This document shows positions 31,432 to 40,921 of a DNA stretch of 44,188 nucleotides, piece by piece; position 1 is the first letter of the stretch; each line of letters begins with the position of its first letter. This stretch comes from an uncultured Bacteroidales bacterium. Its GTDB lineage: Bacteria > Bacteroidota > Bacteroidia > Bacteroidales > UBA932. The position numbers and the translations under genes are program-made. Under the pieces are notes generated by a model that saw only the letters and a program-made list of their open reading frames with translations, searched no databases and was not told the origin of the DNA. The stretch spans positions 1 to 44,188 of the forward strand of contig UQWT01000011.1 in assembly GCA_900544815.1 (NCBI GenBank), written 5' to 3'.

Positions 31432-32688
31432 TTAGTAGATCGCTTTGTCCTGAATCTCTGTAGATCCGGCATAAACCCCCGCCTCAAGTTTCTTCCTAAT
31501 CTCCTCAAAAGCATTGAGTGTGTACTCAACATGCTCCATCTCGTGCATTGCAGTAGGAATAAGCCTGTACATTATAACACCCTTAGGAACAACAGGATAT
31601 ACAACAACTGAACAGAAGATCTTATATGTCTCTCTTAGATCAACAAGGATATTTGTTGCCTCTGCAAGACTTCCCTTTAAGAATACAGGTGTGATACATG
31701 CCTCTGCAACACCAATATCAAAGCCTCTCTTTCTAAGACCATCCTGAAGAGCTCTTGTAATGGTAAACAGTTTCTTACGTCTGTCATCACCCTTTCTTAT
31801 CATATCCAATCTCTTAAGGCAACCTTCAACAAAAGCCATTGGAAGAGATTTAGCGTATATCTGAGACCTGAGGTTATATCTTAAGTAGTTGATAATCTCT
31901 TTAGGACCGGAAACGAAACCACCTATGGCAGCCATGGATTTTGCGAAAGCTCCAAAGTAAAGATCTACCTTATCCATTACATCGTAATGCTCAGATGTTC
32001 CTCTTCCGTTAGGACCCATTACGCCAAAACCGTGAGCATCATCAATAAGTATTCTAAAGTTGTATTTCTCTTTAAGTTTGACAATAAGATCCAAGCGTCC
32101 GAGACCTCCTGTCATACCGTAAACACCCTCTGTAATGAGAAGAATTCCGCCACCTGTCTCTTCGGTAATCTTTGTTGCTCTCTGCAATGCCTTTTCGCAA
32201 CGCTCAAGGTCATTGTGAGGATAAACAATTCTTCTTCCCATGTGCAGACGTACACCATCCATTATACAAGCGTGTGCCTCTGAATCATATACGATAACAT
32301 CATGTCTTGTTACAAGAGCATCTATGGTTGAGATCATACCTTGGTAGCCAAAGTTGAACAGATAGGCATCCTCTTTTTTCTCAAACTCTGCTAACTCTCT
32401 CTCCAACTGCTCGTGCAATGAGGTATGACCGCTCATCATACGTGCACCCATAGGGTAGGCAAGACCCCATTTTGCAGCAGCCTCGGCATCAACCTTTCTT
32501 ACCTCTGGATCGTTGGCAAGTCCAAGATAATTGTTGAAAGTCCAGGCGAGAACCTTCTGTCCGTGAAACGTCATGTAAGGGGCTATCTCCCCCTCAAGTT
32601 TTGGAAACATAAAATAGCCATGAGCCTTTTTTCTGTATTGTCCAAGCGGACCGCCCTCGTCCAATTTAATTCTTTCAAATATATCCAT
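31432..32688 (-). CDS. Alpha-oxoamine synthase (serine palmitoyltransferase / cysteate acyltransferase-like)
   Basis: 418 residues, fold-type I PLP enzyme of the KBL/AONS/SPT family that condenses an amino acid with an acyl thioester. Motifs: NNYLGLANDPEVRK, ARMMSGHTSLHEQLERELAEF, EGVYGMTGGLG, LIDDAHGFGVMGPNGRG, and the PLP Lys in FGAFAKSMAAIGGFVSG. There are no biotin or threonine-degradation neighbours. In Bacteroidota close relatives make 3-ketosphinganine (from serine) or the 3-ketocapnine precursor of sulfonolipids (from cysteate); the sequence alone does not settle which. It lies 74 bp behind gyrB without an obvious promoter, so may be co-transcribed. Confidence 0.82.
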   Translation of the reverse strand: MDIFERIKLDEGGPLGQYRKKAHGYFMFPKLEGEIAPYMTFHGQKVLAWTFNNYLGLANDPEVRKVDAEAAAKWGLAYPMGARMMSGHTSLHEQLERELAEFEKKEDAYLFNFGYQGMISTIDALVTRHDVIVYDSEAHACIMDGVRLHMGRRIVYPHNDLERCEKALQRATKITEETGGGILLITEGVYGMTGGLGRLDLIVKLKEKYNFRILIDDAHGFGVMGPNGRGTSEHYDVMDKVDLYFGAFAKSMAAIGGFVSGPKEIINYLRYNLRSQIYAKSLPMAFVEGCLKRLDMIRKGDDRRKKLFTITRALQDGLRKRGFDIGVAEACITPVFLKGSLAEATNILVDLRETYKIFCSVVVYPVVPKGVIMYRLIPTAMHEMEHVEYTLNAFEEIRKKLEAGVYAGSTEIQDKAIY

Positions 32689-32762
32689 AATATATAATAG
32701 TATTTAATTAGTTTCTTTTTCTGTCTGTTGGAAAAAATGTGGAAAAATTGTCGGGAAGCATA

Positions 32763-34748
32763 TTATGCATCTATGTTAGCATATCTTGCATGTGCCTCAA
32801 TAAACTCCCTCCTTGGTGGAACATCATCTCCCATGAGCATAGAGAATATCCTGTCTGCCTCTGCTGCATTCTCTATGGTTACCTGTCTTAACAGCCTGTG
32901 CTCAGGAGACATGGTCGTTTCCCAAAGCTGCTCGGCATTCATCTCACCAAGACCTTTGTAACGCTGGATGTGTATACCCTTGTCACTTCCGCCTCCAAGC
33001 TGCTCAACTATCTGCTTGCGCTCCTCGTCTGTCCAGCAGTACTGTTCGCTCTTGCCCTTCTTAATTAGATATAGAGGCGGAGTTGCGCAGTATACGTGCC
33101 CCTCCTTTATAAGGTCTACCATGTGTCTGAAGAAGAAGGTTAGTATAAGCGTTGTAATGTGGCTTCCATCCACATCGGCATCTGTCATAATGATAACTTT
33201 GTGGTATCTTAATTTGCTAAGATTAAGAGCTTTACTATCCTCTTCCGTTCCAACTGTAACTCCAAGAGCTGTGTAGATGTTCCTAATCTGTTCGCTCTCG
33301 AATATCTTATGCTCCATCGCCTTCTCCACATTGAGGATTTTACCCCTTAGCGGAAGGATGGCCTGGAATGTCCTGTCTCGCCCTGTTTTTGCTGTTCCGC
33401 CTGCAGAGTCTCCCTCAACAAGAAAGATCTCGCACTTTGCAGGGTCTCTGTCTGAGCAATCTGCAAGTTTGCCGGGTAATCCGCTTCCCGACATAACCGT
33501 CTTTCTCTGTACTAACTCTCTTGCTTTTCTTGCGGCATGACGCGCTGTAGCTGCAAGTATAACTTTATCAATGATGGCTTTGGCATCCTTTGGATTTTCT
33601 TCTAAGTAGTTTTCAAGAGCTGAGGATGTAGCCTGGCTTACCGCAGCCATCACTTCACTGTTTCCAAGTTTTGTTTTGGTCTGTCCCTCAAACTGGGGTT
33701 CTGCAACCTTTACAGAGATAACAGCTGTAAGTCCCTCTCTAAAGTCCGATGCATCTATATCAAACTTAAGTTTTGATAGCATTCCGTTTTTGTCTGCATA
33801 GTTCTTCAGGGTTGTTGTAAGTCCCCTTCTGAATCCGCTCAAGTGAGTACCTCCCTCAACAGTGTTGATATTGTTTACATACGAATGTATGTTCTCGTTG
33901 AATCCTGTGTTGTACTGCATGGCAATCTCAACAGGAATACCGCCCTTGTCTGTCTCAAGATAGATTGGCTTTTCTGTAAGTTTCTCCCTTGTCCCGTCCA
34001 AGTACTCCACAAACTCCCTTAGGCCAAGCTCGGAGTGGAATGTCTCCTCCTTTACAACCTCTACAGTTTTACCCTCCTCATCTGTCTCCACCTCTCTTGT
34101 ATCGCGTATTATCAGTTTTACATTTTTGTTGAGGTATGCAAGCTCTCTTAAACGTGTAGCAAGAATATCGTAAGAATACTCTGTACCTTGGGTAAAGATT
34201 TCGGGATCCGGTTTAAAGGTTATGATTGTTCCGGTGTCGGATGCCTCACCTACAACCTTTACAGGGTAGAGCGGAACACCCCTTTCATACTCCTGTTTAA
34301 AGATCTTGCCCTCTCTGTGAATCTCTGCTGTAAGGTGTGTAGACAGGGCGTTCACGCATGATACGCCAACACCGTGCAAACCTCCGGAAACCTTATAACT
34401 GTCTTTGCTGAATTTTCCGCCGGCATGGAGAACCGTAAGTACAACTTCAAGGGCGCTTTTTCCCTCCTTCTCATGTATTCCGGTTGGAATGCCACGTCCG
34501 TTATCCCTTACCGTAATTGAATTATCCTTATTTATGGTAACTTCAATATCTGTACAATAACCTGCAAGTGCCTCATCAATAGAGTTATCTACAACCTCAT
34601 ATACAAGGTGGTGCAGACCTCTGCTCCCCACATCCCCAATATACATGGAGGGACGCTTCCTTACTGCTTCCAACCCCTCTAACACTTGAATACTGTCTGC
34701 CGAATAACTGTTGTTTGCGGCAACCTTTTCATTCTCTATTTCACTCAT
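32763..34748 (-). CDS. gyrB: DNA gyrase subunit B
   Basis: 661 residues, type II topoisomerase ATPase subunit. GHKL motifs: VRKRPSMYIGDVGSRGLHHLVYEVVDNSIDEALAG and VRDNGRGIPTGIHEKEGKSALEVVLTVLHAGGKF and GLHGVGVSCVNALS. TOPRIM: EIFLVEGDSAGGTAK and IIMTDADVDGSHI. The C-terminal HIQRYKGLGEMNAEQLWETTM is typical of GyrB (QLWETT) as opposed to ParE. No long domain insertion. Driven by its own promoter. Confidence 0.96.
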   Translation of the reverse strand: MSEIENEKVAANNSYSADSIQVLEGLEAVRKRPSMYIGDVGSRGLHHLVYEVVDNSIDEALAGYCTDIEVTINKDNSITVRDNGRGIPTGIHEKEGKSALEVVLTVLHAGGKFSKDSYKVSGGLHGVGVSCVNALSTHLTAEIHREGKIFKQEYERGVPLYPVKVVGEASDTGTIITFKPDPEIFTQGTEYSYDILATRLRELAYLNKNVKLIIRDTREVETDEEGKTVEVVKEETFHSELGLREFVEYLDGTREKLTEKPIYLETDKGGIPVEIAMQYNTGFNENIHSYVNNINTVEGGTHLSGFRRGLTTTLKNYADKNGMLSKLKFDIDASDFREGLTAVISVKVAEPQFEGQTKTKLGNSEVMAAVSQATSSALENYLEENPKDAKAIIDKVILAATARHAARKARELVQRKTVMSGSGLPGKLADCSDRDPAKCEIFLVEGDSAGGTAKTGRDRTFQAILPLRGKILNVEKAMEHKIFESEQIRNIYTALGVTVGTEEDSKALNLSKLRYHKVIIMTDADVDGSHITTLILTFFFRHMVDLIKEGHVYCATPPLYLIKKGKSEQYCWTDEERKQIVEQLGGGSDKGIHIQRYKGLGEMNAEQLWETTMSPEHRLLRQVTIENAAEADRIFSMLMGDDVPPRREFIEAHARYANIDA

Positions 34749-34771
34749 TGTATGCTAAGTTTTATAACTCA

Positions 34772-34803
34772 CAAAGGTAACATTTTCTATCAAAAGAAAC
34801 AAA
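34772..34803 (-). promoter_or_regulatory. gyrB promoter
   Basis: Minus strand TTTG (34803-34800), 20 bp spacer, TACCTTTG (34779-34772), about 24 bp before the ATG at 34748, so the leader is short. Confidence 0.8.
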
Positions 34804-34850
34804 GCCATTTTTAACCTGTTCCGCCTATTCTGCAATCCCCTCCAACTCTT

Positions 34851-36668
34851 TTACAGCTTTACTATAACACCTCCGCCAATGCTTATCCCTTTTTGGTAGT
34901 ACTGCTGAAAGAAACTTGGGCGTTGTCCAAGAAGATTATCTATCTCTGCGTAGACAGACAGCATATCATTTATTACATATCTTCCTGTGATACCTATATT
35001 TACAAAACCTTTCAGATAAGAGTCTTTGTCGTAAAGATACTCAGGTCTTGTTATGATTGCATCGTGGTCGCTCTCGGTTACCATCCTGTAACCTTTTACA
35101 AAATTCGTAATGGCTCTGTTTCTTCCGTAAATGTTGAGACCAACAAATACCCTCTGCATATAATTGTATTCGCCATAGAACTTTGCCTCAAAAGGTGCAT
35201 AGTTGTAAGGCTTGTAACCGTTATACCTGTTATACTGCATTTTAAGGTTTCCTGTAAAGTTTTTTGTGGAGACACCTATTGCAGCCTTGAAAAATATCTT
35301 CTCTGCATTGCTGTAGAGGATATTGAATGCGGCAGGGTTTTCAAATGAGTTTATAAATTGCAAAAGCCCCTTCTCCTTTGCGTATCCTGTACTCAAATCG
35401 TAATCTACAATACCGCTTATGTTTCCTGTAATACCACCGGTAACTCTAACCGGGACCGAACTTATCATGCAGTCTGCAAATGGAGAGAGCCATGGATTCT
35501 GTTCCAACAATGAGCTGTAGTTGTTAAGATTATTGCCACCGTCTGCAACTGCATATACTGCCAGTACATTATTAATAAGTTGGTATTGCGCCTTTGCCAT
35601 ACCAATAATCATTGTATGGTGCTTCCCTGCGGCTGCATCTGTATATTTAAGGCTTACTGTTCCTCCAAGAGACAGCTGCCAGTTGCCATGCTTCAAATTA
35701 TATGTTGGAGTTGCTTCTATCAGACCATAGTTGCTTTTTTCATCTAATATAGATGTATTGGCATTTCTCAGAGATAGTTTTACTAAAAACTTTGAGTATT
35801 TGCCAAATGTTGGGCCAATCTCCGCTTTTGCCGCAATATAATGAGACTTAAGCTTTTCAAGTGAATTGTCTCCTAAATAGTTATAATCTACATTCGCCTT
35901 GTAGTTGAATCCTCTTACCTCTTTATTGGCATCTAATGAATTTATGTTGAAATTCGCAACAATCTTATTAAAGTTGTGAGAATTTACGTCTGAATAGCTC
36001 CCTTTGTATTCTTCCGCTTCCAAATAGACATTTTTACCGTAAAACGAGTTGTATCCGTTGGTGTATACAAGTGAAGCACCAAGTCTGCCTGTATTCCAAT
36101 AATGGCCTACAATTACGCCAGCTTCTGTTCTTGAATCGTGAGCACCAACCTTTTTGGAAAGTTTTTCCGTGAGGTATTTTCCACCGGCGTTGTCATTTGT
36201 CTTATATTCCGTCCCATAATCTATCCCTTGTAGCGGAGCATCTCCCCAGAACGATTTATGAGATGCGTAAATCATAAGATTAGATGAAGATAAAAAGTTG
36301 CTCCCGCTTCTGATTCCCTGTAATTTGGGTGAATATGCCACAAAAATATCCGGTGACAGCGGAAATGCAACTCCGCCCCTCGCATACAGTGTATAATTGT
36401 GCGGATTATCGGGCCTCTCGATTTTGGCAGATGTTGTTGGGGCAAACTCATACAGATCCTTATATGACTTGTCAAAAACCATATAGTTGAAATTTAAGGC
36501 AAAATTATTAAGACTGTCGTTGAAATCTGTGCTGAGTTTGGATTTATGTATTACAGGCAACCTGTTTTCATAATCTCTTTTCACCTCAACATTGGGGTTA
36601 ATGTTTTGGGCAGAGATGCTGCCTGCAAATAGTGTGAAAAATCCTATTATGGTTGTAATCTTTCTCAT
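34851..36668 (-). CDS. Outer-membrane beta-barrel, TonB-receptor-like, no plug
   Basis: 605 residues with a signal peptide ending at SISAQ (about residue 21). The rest is dominated by alternating aromatic/polar strands (YTLYARGGVAFPLSPDIFVAYSP, LSLRNANTSILDEKSNYGLIEATPTY, FVGLNIYGRN, DMLSVYAEIDNLLGQRPSFFQQYYQKG) and ends in GGVIVKL, consistent with a large barrel. There is no plug domain or TonB box, so it is not a typical nutrient receptor. The gene starts 6 bp after the stop of the TPR protein gene, so the two products probably work together at the outer membrane. Function unknown. Confidence 0.72.
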   Translation of the reverse strand: MRKITTIIGFFTLFAGSISAQNINPNVEVKRDYENRLPVIHKSKLSTDFNDSLNNFALNFNYMVFDKSYKDLYEFAPTTSAKIERPDNPHNYTLYARGGVAFPLSPDIFVAYSPKLQGIRSGSNFLSSSNLMIYASHKSFWGDAPLQGIDYGTEYKTNDNAGGKYLTEKLSKKVGAHDSRTEAGVIVGHYWNTGRLGASLVYTNGYNSFYGKNVYLEAEEYKGSYSDVNSHNFNKIVANFNINSLDANKEVRGFNYKANVDYNYLGDNSLEKLKSHYIAAKAEIGPTFGKYSKFLVKLSLRNANTSILDEKSNYGLIEATPTYNLKHGNWQLSLGGTVSLKYTDAAAGKHHTMIIGMAKAQYQLINNVLAVYAVADGGNNLNNYSSLLEQNPWLSPFADCMISSVPVRVTGGITGNISGIVDYDLSTGYAKEKGLLQFINSFENPAAFNILYSNAEKIFFKAAIGVSTKNFTGNLKMQYNRYNGYKPYNYAPFEAKFYGEYNYMQRVFVGLNIYGRNRAITNFVKGYRMVTESDHDAIITRPEYLYDKDSYLKGFVNIGITGRYVINDMLSVYAEIDNLLGQRPSFFQQYYQKGISIGGGVIVKL

Positions 36669-36674
36669 TTTCAG

Positions 36675-39600
36675 CTAATTTTTACTTTCTAACTTTTTAA
36701 AACGTACATCAAGTTGTTGAAGGACATCATCATCTTTTCCCTCCGGAGTGTAATTGTCTTTAATAGACTTGTATGTGGCCTCTGCCTGTCCTATATTGTT
36801 TTGATCGTAGTACGAATCTCCCAATATTATGAAGCTCTTTGCTAACCAGTATGTCTGCGGAGAGCCGGAGTCTGAAAATTTGAACACAAGATTCTCCACC
36901 TTTTCAAACTCGCCACCATCGTAAGCAGATTTTATAAGCAGGTAGTTGGCCTCTGCTCCAATGGCTGTTTTAGGCTTTTTTGCAACAGATGTCAATTGCT
37001 GCTCTCCGCGTTTGGTGTCTCCGGTAAGCATATAGCATTTGGCAATGATAAGCTGCGCTTGGTCTTTTACTGTCTGTGCTGCTTTTGGAAAATCTTTTGT
37101 AACAATCTGCGAGTTCTTTATAGCAAGATCATAATTCTTTAGCTTGAATGCGGTGTTCATTATTCCTGTTGCCGCCAACAGTTTGTTATTGTCTAATTTT
37201 GCTATCTGCTGCAGTGTCTCGTAACCCATGAGAGCTTGCTCAAATTTCTGCAATCTGTATGAAAGCTCTGAGTAATTGAGCGTTGCAAGCTCGGAGAATG
37301 CCCCTTCGCCCTCCTCCATAACTCTTCTGTATGCTGTTATTGCATCCTCCGGTTTATCCTGGTTTCTGTAGCATTCTCCAAGATAGAAATTGGCATTTAC
37401 AATATATTTGCTTTGCGGGTATTTCTCTATAAAGTCGCTTAACAGTGTAACGGCTTTTGCATGGTTACCGTTAAGGTATGTCTGTTCTGCAGCATTGTAT
37501 ATGATAGTCTCTCTTTCACTTGCGTTTTTATGGCTTGACAATCCTATCTTGTCTATGTAGTCTATAAACTCCTGAGGTCTGTTAAGAGACTGATAGATGC
37601 TCTCCATTCCTGCGAGTGCGCTCTCCGCCTCCTCTGACGACGGCGATTTCTCAACTATCTCTTTGTAGTAGGAGAGGGCTTTGTCGGGAAGCTGAAGATT
37701 GGAATAGATCATTCCCAACTCAAGCATAGATTTATAGTGAAATGTGCTGTCTCCAGACTCTTGCAACAGCCTGTTAAAGACGGTTACGGCCTCCTCATCC
37801 TTAACGGATTGTACAAGTGTGCGGCCAAGTTCGTATAGCGATTGCGAGAAGTAGGCAGAGCCTGAATATTTGTTGTCTGTGATCTCTCTGAGTAGTGCTA
37901 TCTTTTTATCCTGTTTTGCAACCAACCCGTAGCATACAGCTGCTTGGTATGGTGCATAAAGGTCTTTGTAGCTGTTGATTACTCCGGCTTTCTCGTAAAT
38001 CTCCGCAGCTTTGGTATACTCTTTAGTCATGAACCGGCAGTCGCCTATGCGGGACATAGCCTCAACTGCAAGTGGATCATCGTCAGGAACTACATATAAA
38101 AACTGGTTGAAATCTCTCTCTGCCTCCTGGTATTTGCCAAGTTTGAAATTAATGTAGCCGGAGTTGAAGAAAGAGATGGAGTACTCTCCGCTCTCTTTAA
38201 ACTGAGGGTTGGCCCTGAGTGTGTTAAGCTGAGCCGATGCTTCGGTGTATTTGCCTGTCCTGTAAAGACATTCAGCTAACCAGAATTCGGCCAAATTGGC
38301 TAAGTCTTCGTTGTTTCCTTTGTCTGTTGCAGTAAGGAAAAACGGAATTGCTGCATTGTAGCCGCTGTTGTCTACCAATTGTATACCTCTTAAAAAGGAG
38401 GCTTTCTGTATGTTGTTGATGATATTCTGATTCTTGTTTGATACTCTGTCTAAAGCTGTTAATGCATCTGCATAGTTTCTCTCAAGAAGGAATGCTGTTG
38501 CAATATAGTTATATATCTCATCTGCCTTTGCCTGCGTATAGGTAAAGGTTTTAAGGTACTTGTACAGTGGCTCAACGGCTCTGTTTATATCAAAGCATAA
38601 TTTTGCATAGTTGAAGTAGGCATCCTCTTTAATGGAGCGGTCGCTGTCCATCTGTGATGCTTTGTAGAATGCGTCTTTTGCAGCATATTTGTTCTTTAGC
38701 TGTATGTAGCTGTTGCCCGAAAAGTAATATGCACTCTGTATTAATGAATCCAAATGGTTACGGTTCTTTGAATAGCCGGAATAAGCGGCGTTCTCTGTTA
38801 CCTTCTCAAAACTCTCTACTGCCTCTTTGTACATCTTTAGCTGATAAGACATTATGCCGGAATAGAAATTATCGGATGAGGTAAGTTTTACACCGCTGTC
38901 TGAGTACAATTTAAAGTATTGTTGAGCTTTATTTGTATTACTCTCCTGATAATATGCCTCGGACAGCATCCTCGCAACCTTTGGTCTGTACTCATCAGAT
39001 ACGCTGTTGTACAGCCTTTCACCCTTTTGTGTTACATATTTGTAGTCTCCAAGCATAAACTTGCATTCAAAAATATGGTACCCTGCAAGCATCTCATATC
39101 TTTGGTCCGCTGTTGATGCGCTAAGATACGGAATGGCCTCTTTAAAATTCTGCTCGGAATAGAGAATGTAGCCAAGGTAATATTGAGATGCAGTAAGGTA
39201 TTTCCTGCTTTTTACAGTTCCATTAAGGCTCTCTATAAGCGCTTTGAATTCAGATGCGCTCTGCCTCTGCTCTCCAACCCTCATAAGACAGTAGGCATGC
39301 CTAAAGCGGTAGTCCGGTGTCTCATCTTTTGAGATATTGTTAACCTTATTGAGGTAGGTAAGGGATTTTGCGTAATTGCTGTTGTCAAAAAGATATATGG
39401 CGTAGTGTAGGTAGATCTTGTCCAACATTGAGGAAACGGGATGCTCCTTAGCATATTTGGCTATTGTCTCCTCTATGCCTGCTGCTTGAGTATGTATCTT
39501 GCAAAGGACTATGTACCCCTCTATTTGGTTTGCTGTCGTAGAGGTTGAACCGTTGTCCCTTATATTCTCAAATTGGGCCAAAGCCATGTGGTATATCCCG

Positions 39601-39758
39601 TTATTGTAGAGCTGCAACGCCTCTTTCTCCTTAGAATCACCATTGTTGTTGTAGTATGTCGCGCAGTCTGTATTGTAAAGACCCGCGGCATTAATTGTAG
39701 CCCCTGCCGATACAGAGAGCAGAACGGCTACAGAAATCAAACTCTTTTTGTAGTTCAT
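36675..39758 (-). CDS. Large periplasmic TPR-repeat protein
   Basis: 1027 residues with a signal peptide (cleavage near TINAAG, residue 25). Tetratricopeptide repeats fill almost the whole length (examples: YNNGIYHMALAQFENI, KYQEAERDFNQFLYVVPDDDPLAVEAMSRIGDCRF, YLNGNHAKAVTLLSDFIEKYPQSKYIVNANFYLGECY, QDKPEDAITAYRRVMEE). Later repeats resemble the outer-membrane assembly and CpoB/YbgF style (SKYIVNANFYLGECY). First gene of an operon with the beta-barrel. Likely a scaffold that holds a periplasmic or outer-membrane complex; that role is inferred. Confidence 0.78.
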   Translation of the reverse strand: MNYKKSLISVAVLLSVSAGATINAAGLYNTDCATYYNNNGDSKEKEALQLYNNGIYHMALAQFENIRDNGSTSTTANQIEGYIVLCKIHTQAAGIEETIAKYAKEHPVSSMLDKIYLHYAIYLFDNSNYAKSLTYLNKVNNISKDETPDYRFRHAYCLMRVGEQRQSASEFKALIESLNGTVKSRKYLTASQYYLGYILYSEQNFKEAIPYLSASTADQRYEMLAGYHIFECKFMLGDYKYVTQKGERLYNSVSDEYRPKVARMLSEAYYQESNTNKAQQYFKLYSDSGVKLTSSDNFYSGIMSYQLKMYKEAVESFEKVTENAAYSGYSKNRNHLDSLIQSAYYFSGNSYIQLKNKYAAKDAFYKASQMDSDRSIKEDAYFNYAKLCFDINRAVEPLYKYLKTFTYTQAKADEIYNYIATAFLLERNYADALTALDRVSNKNQNIINNIQKASFLRGIQLVDNSGYNAAIPFFLTATDKGNNEDLANLAEFWLAECLYRTGKYTEASAQLNTLRANPQFKESGEYSISFFNSGYINFKLGKYQEAERDFNQFLYVVPDDDPLAVEAMSRIGDCRFMTKEYTKAAEIYEKAGVINSYKDLYAPYQAAVCYGLVAKQDKKIALLREITDNKYSGSAYFSQSLYELGRTLVQSVKDEEAVTVFNRLLQESGDSTFHYKSMLELGMIYSNLQLPDKALSYYKEIVEKSPSSEEAESALAGMESIYQSLNRPQEFIDYIDKIGLSSHKNASERETIIYNAAEQTYLNGNHAKAVTLLSDFIEKYPQSKYIVNANFYLGECYRNQDKPEDAITAYRRVMEEGEGAFSELATLNYSELSYRLQKFEQALMGYETLQQIAKLDNNKLLAATGIMNTAFKLKNYDLAIKNSQIVTKDFPKAAQTVKDQAQLIIAKCYMLTGDTKRGEQQLTSVAKKPKTAIGAEANYLLIKSAYDGGEFEKVENLVFKFSDSGSPQTYWLAKSFIILGDSYYDQNNIGQAEATYKSIKDNYTPEGKDDDVLQQLDVRFKKLESKN

Positions 39759-39783
39759 CTGACTTAAATAAAATTATTGACGG

Positions 39784-39791
39784 CAAAAATA
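39784..39791 (-). promoter_or_regulatory. -7 element for the TPR/barrel operon
   Basis: TATTTTTG on the minus strand, followed by C, 26 bp before ATG 39758. No clear -33 box. Confidence 0.45.
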
Positions 39792-39825
39792 TAAATTGCA
39801 ACGTAAAAATATGAAAAACAGTTTA

Positions 39826-39833
39826 TAAATTTG
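39826..39833 (+). promoter_or_regulatory. -7 element for ftsE
   Basis: TAAATTTG followed by C on the plus strand, 23 bp before ATG 39856; divergent from the TPR operon box. Confidence 0.5.
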
Positions 39834-39855
39834 CAAGAAATAATCATTTAAAATA

Positions 39856-40908
39856 ATGCCAAACTTTGATATTTACGGCAAACCAATAGAGGATTGCAAA
39901 GATTTCAACATGAATGACACCTCTTTGCCCATTAATGAAGACAGCAAGGATGATTTTAATCTTCTTCCCGACAATAATCGAGAGGAGCCTGATGATGTAC
40001 CATACGGTGAAATTAGTGGCGAATTTGTGGAGGAGTTTAAGGAGGAGAGTGAGGAACAATTTGTTGATGGTTTTTCTGAGATTAATGAGACTGTTACGGA
40101 TGAAGAGGCTGTTGCCGTTGTGCCAGTTGCTGTGGAGGCCGCAAAGGAGGAGTGTGTGAAGGAAAATGGGAAAGAGAGTGCTGAGAATATTGATGTAAAT
40201 GCCGGGGAACAGAAGAGTTTGGCTGAAAAAGCAGGTGAGAATCTGATAAGATTAAGCGGAGTTGATATATTCAATGGCGGAAATCTTATACTTTCCAATG
40301 TACATTTTGAAGTTGACAGAGGCGAATTTGTGTATATCATTGGTAAAGTAGGAAGCGGTAAAAGCTCTGTAATAAAGTCACTTATCTGTGAATTGCCAAT
40401 AGAGGGGGGAAAAGCGGAGGTATGCGGTTACAATCTGCATAAGATTAAAAATAAGGAGATTCCGTATCTAAGGCGCGAGGTAGGTGTTGTATTTCAGGAT
40501 TTTCAGTTGCTGATGGACAGATCCGTCAATGATAACTTGGAGTTTGTTCTTAGTGCAACAGGCTGGAAGCGGGAGAGTGAAAGAATTGAGAGGGTGAATG
40601 AGGTTTTGGAGATGGTAGGTCTGCAGACAAAAGCGCACAAGATGCCGCACCAGCTCTCCGGTGGAGAACAGCAGCGTATTGCAATTGCAAGGGCATTACT
40701 CAATAATCCAAAACTCATTTTGGCAGATGAGCCAACCGGCAATTTGGATAAGGAGACAGCCCACGGTATAATGGAGTTGTTAATGAAGATTCATAGAGAG
40801 GAGAGGCCTGCAATAGTAATGGTAACCCATAATACGGAGCTGTGCAGGGATTTTCCCGGACGTATAATGTTATGTAAGGATAATTCTCTTGCGGAATATA
40901 AATGGTGA
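39856..40908 (+). CDS. ftsE: FtsE cell-division ABC ATPase with acidic N-terminal extension
   Basis: 350 residues. The C-terminal 220 are a complete FtsE-type ATPase: Walker A GKVGSGKSS (about residues 157-165), Q-loop VVFQDFQLL, signature LSGGEQQRIAIARALL, Walker B LILADEPTGNLD and H-loop MVTHN. With FtsX it controls septal peptidoglycan hydrolases. The first 130 residues are an added, strongly acidic, low-complexity segment (GEFVEEFKEESEEQFVDGF, EEAVAVVPVAVEAAKEE) not found in ordinary FtsE, which is about 220 residues. The extension is in the same open frame with the promoter just upstream of ATG 39856, so it is probably translated. ftsX is not adjacent. Confidence 0.88.
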   Translation: MPNFDIYGKPIEDCKDFNMNDTSLPINEDSKDDFNLLPDNNREEPDDVPYGEISGEFVEEFKEESEEQFVDGFSEINETVTDEEAVAVVPVAVEAAKEECVKENGKESAENIDVNAGEQKSLAEKAGENLIRLSGVDIFNGGNLILSNVHFEVDRGEFVYIIGKVGSGKSSVIKSLICELPIEGGKAEVCGYNLHKIKNKEIPYLRREVGVVFQDFQLLMDRSVNDNLEFVLSATGWKRESERIERVNEVLEMVGLQTKAHKMPHQLSGGEQQRIAIARALLNNPKLILADEPTGNLDKETAHGIMELLMKIHREERPAIVMVTHNTELCRDFPGRIMLCKDNSLAEYKW

Positions 40909-40921
40909 TGTAGCTAATATT

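Noticed and set aside
39873..40340. 155-codon minus-strand ORF opposite ftsE
   Set aside because: Antisense shadow of the acidic N-terminal region; Ser/Thr-rich as expected from Glu/Val codons read in reverse.
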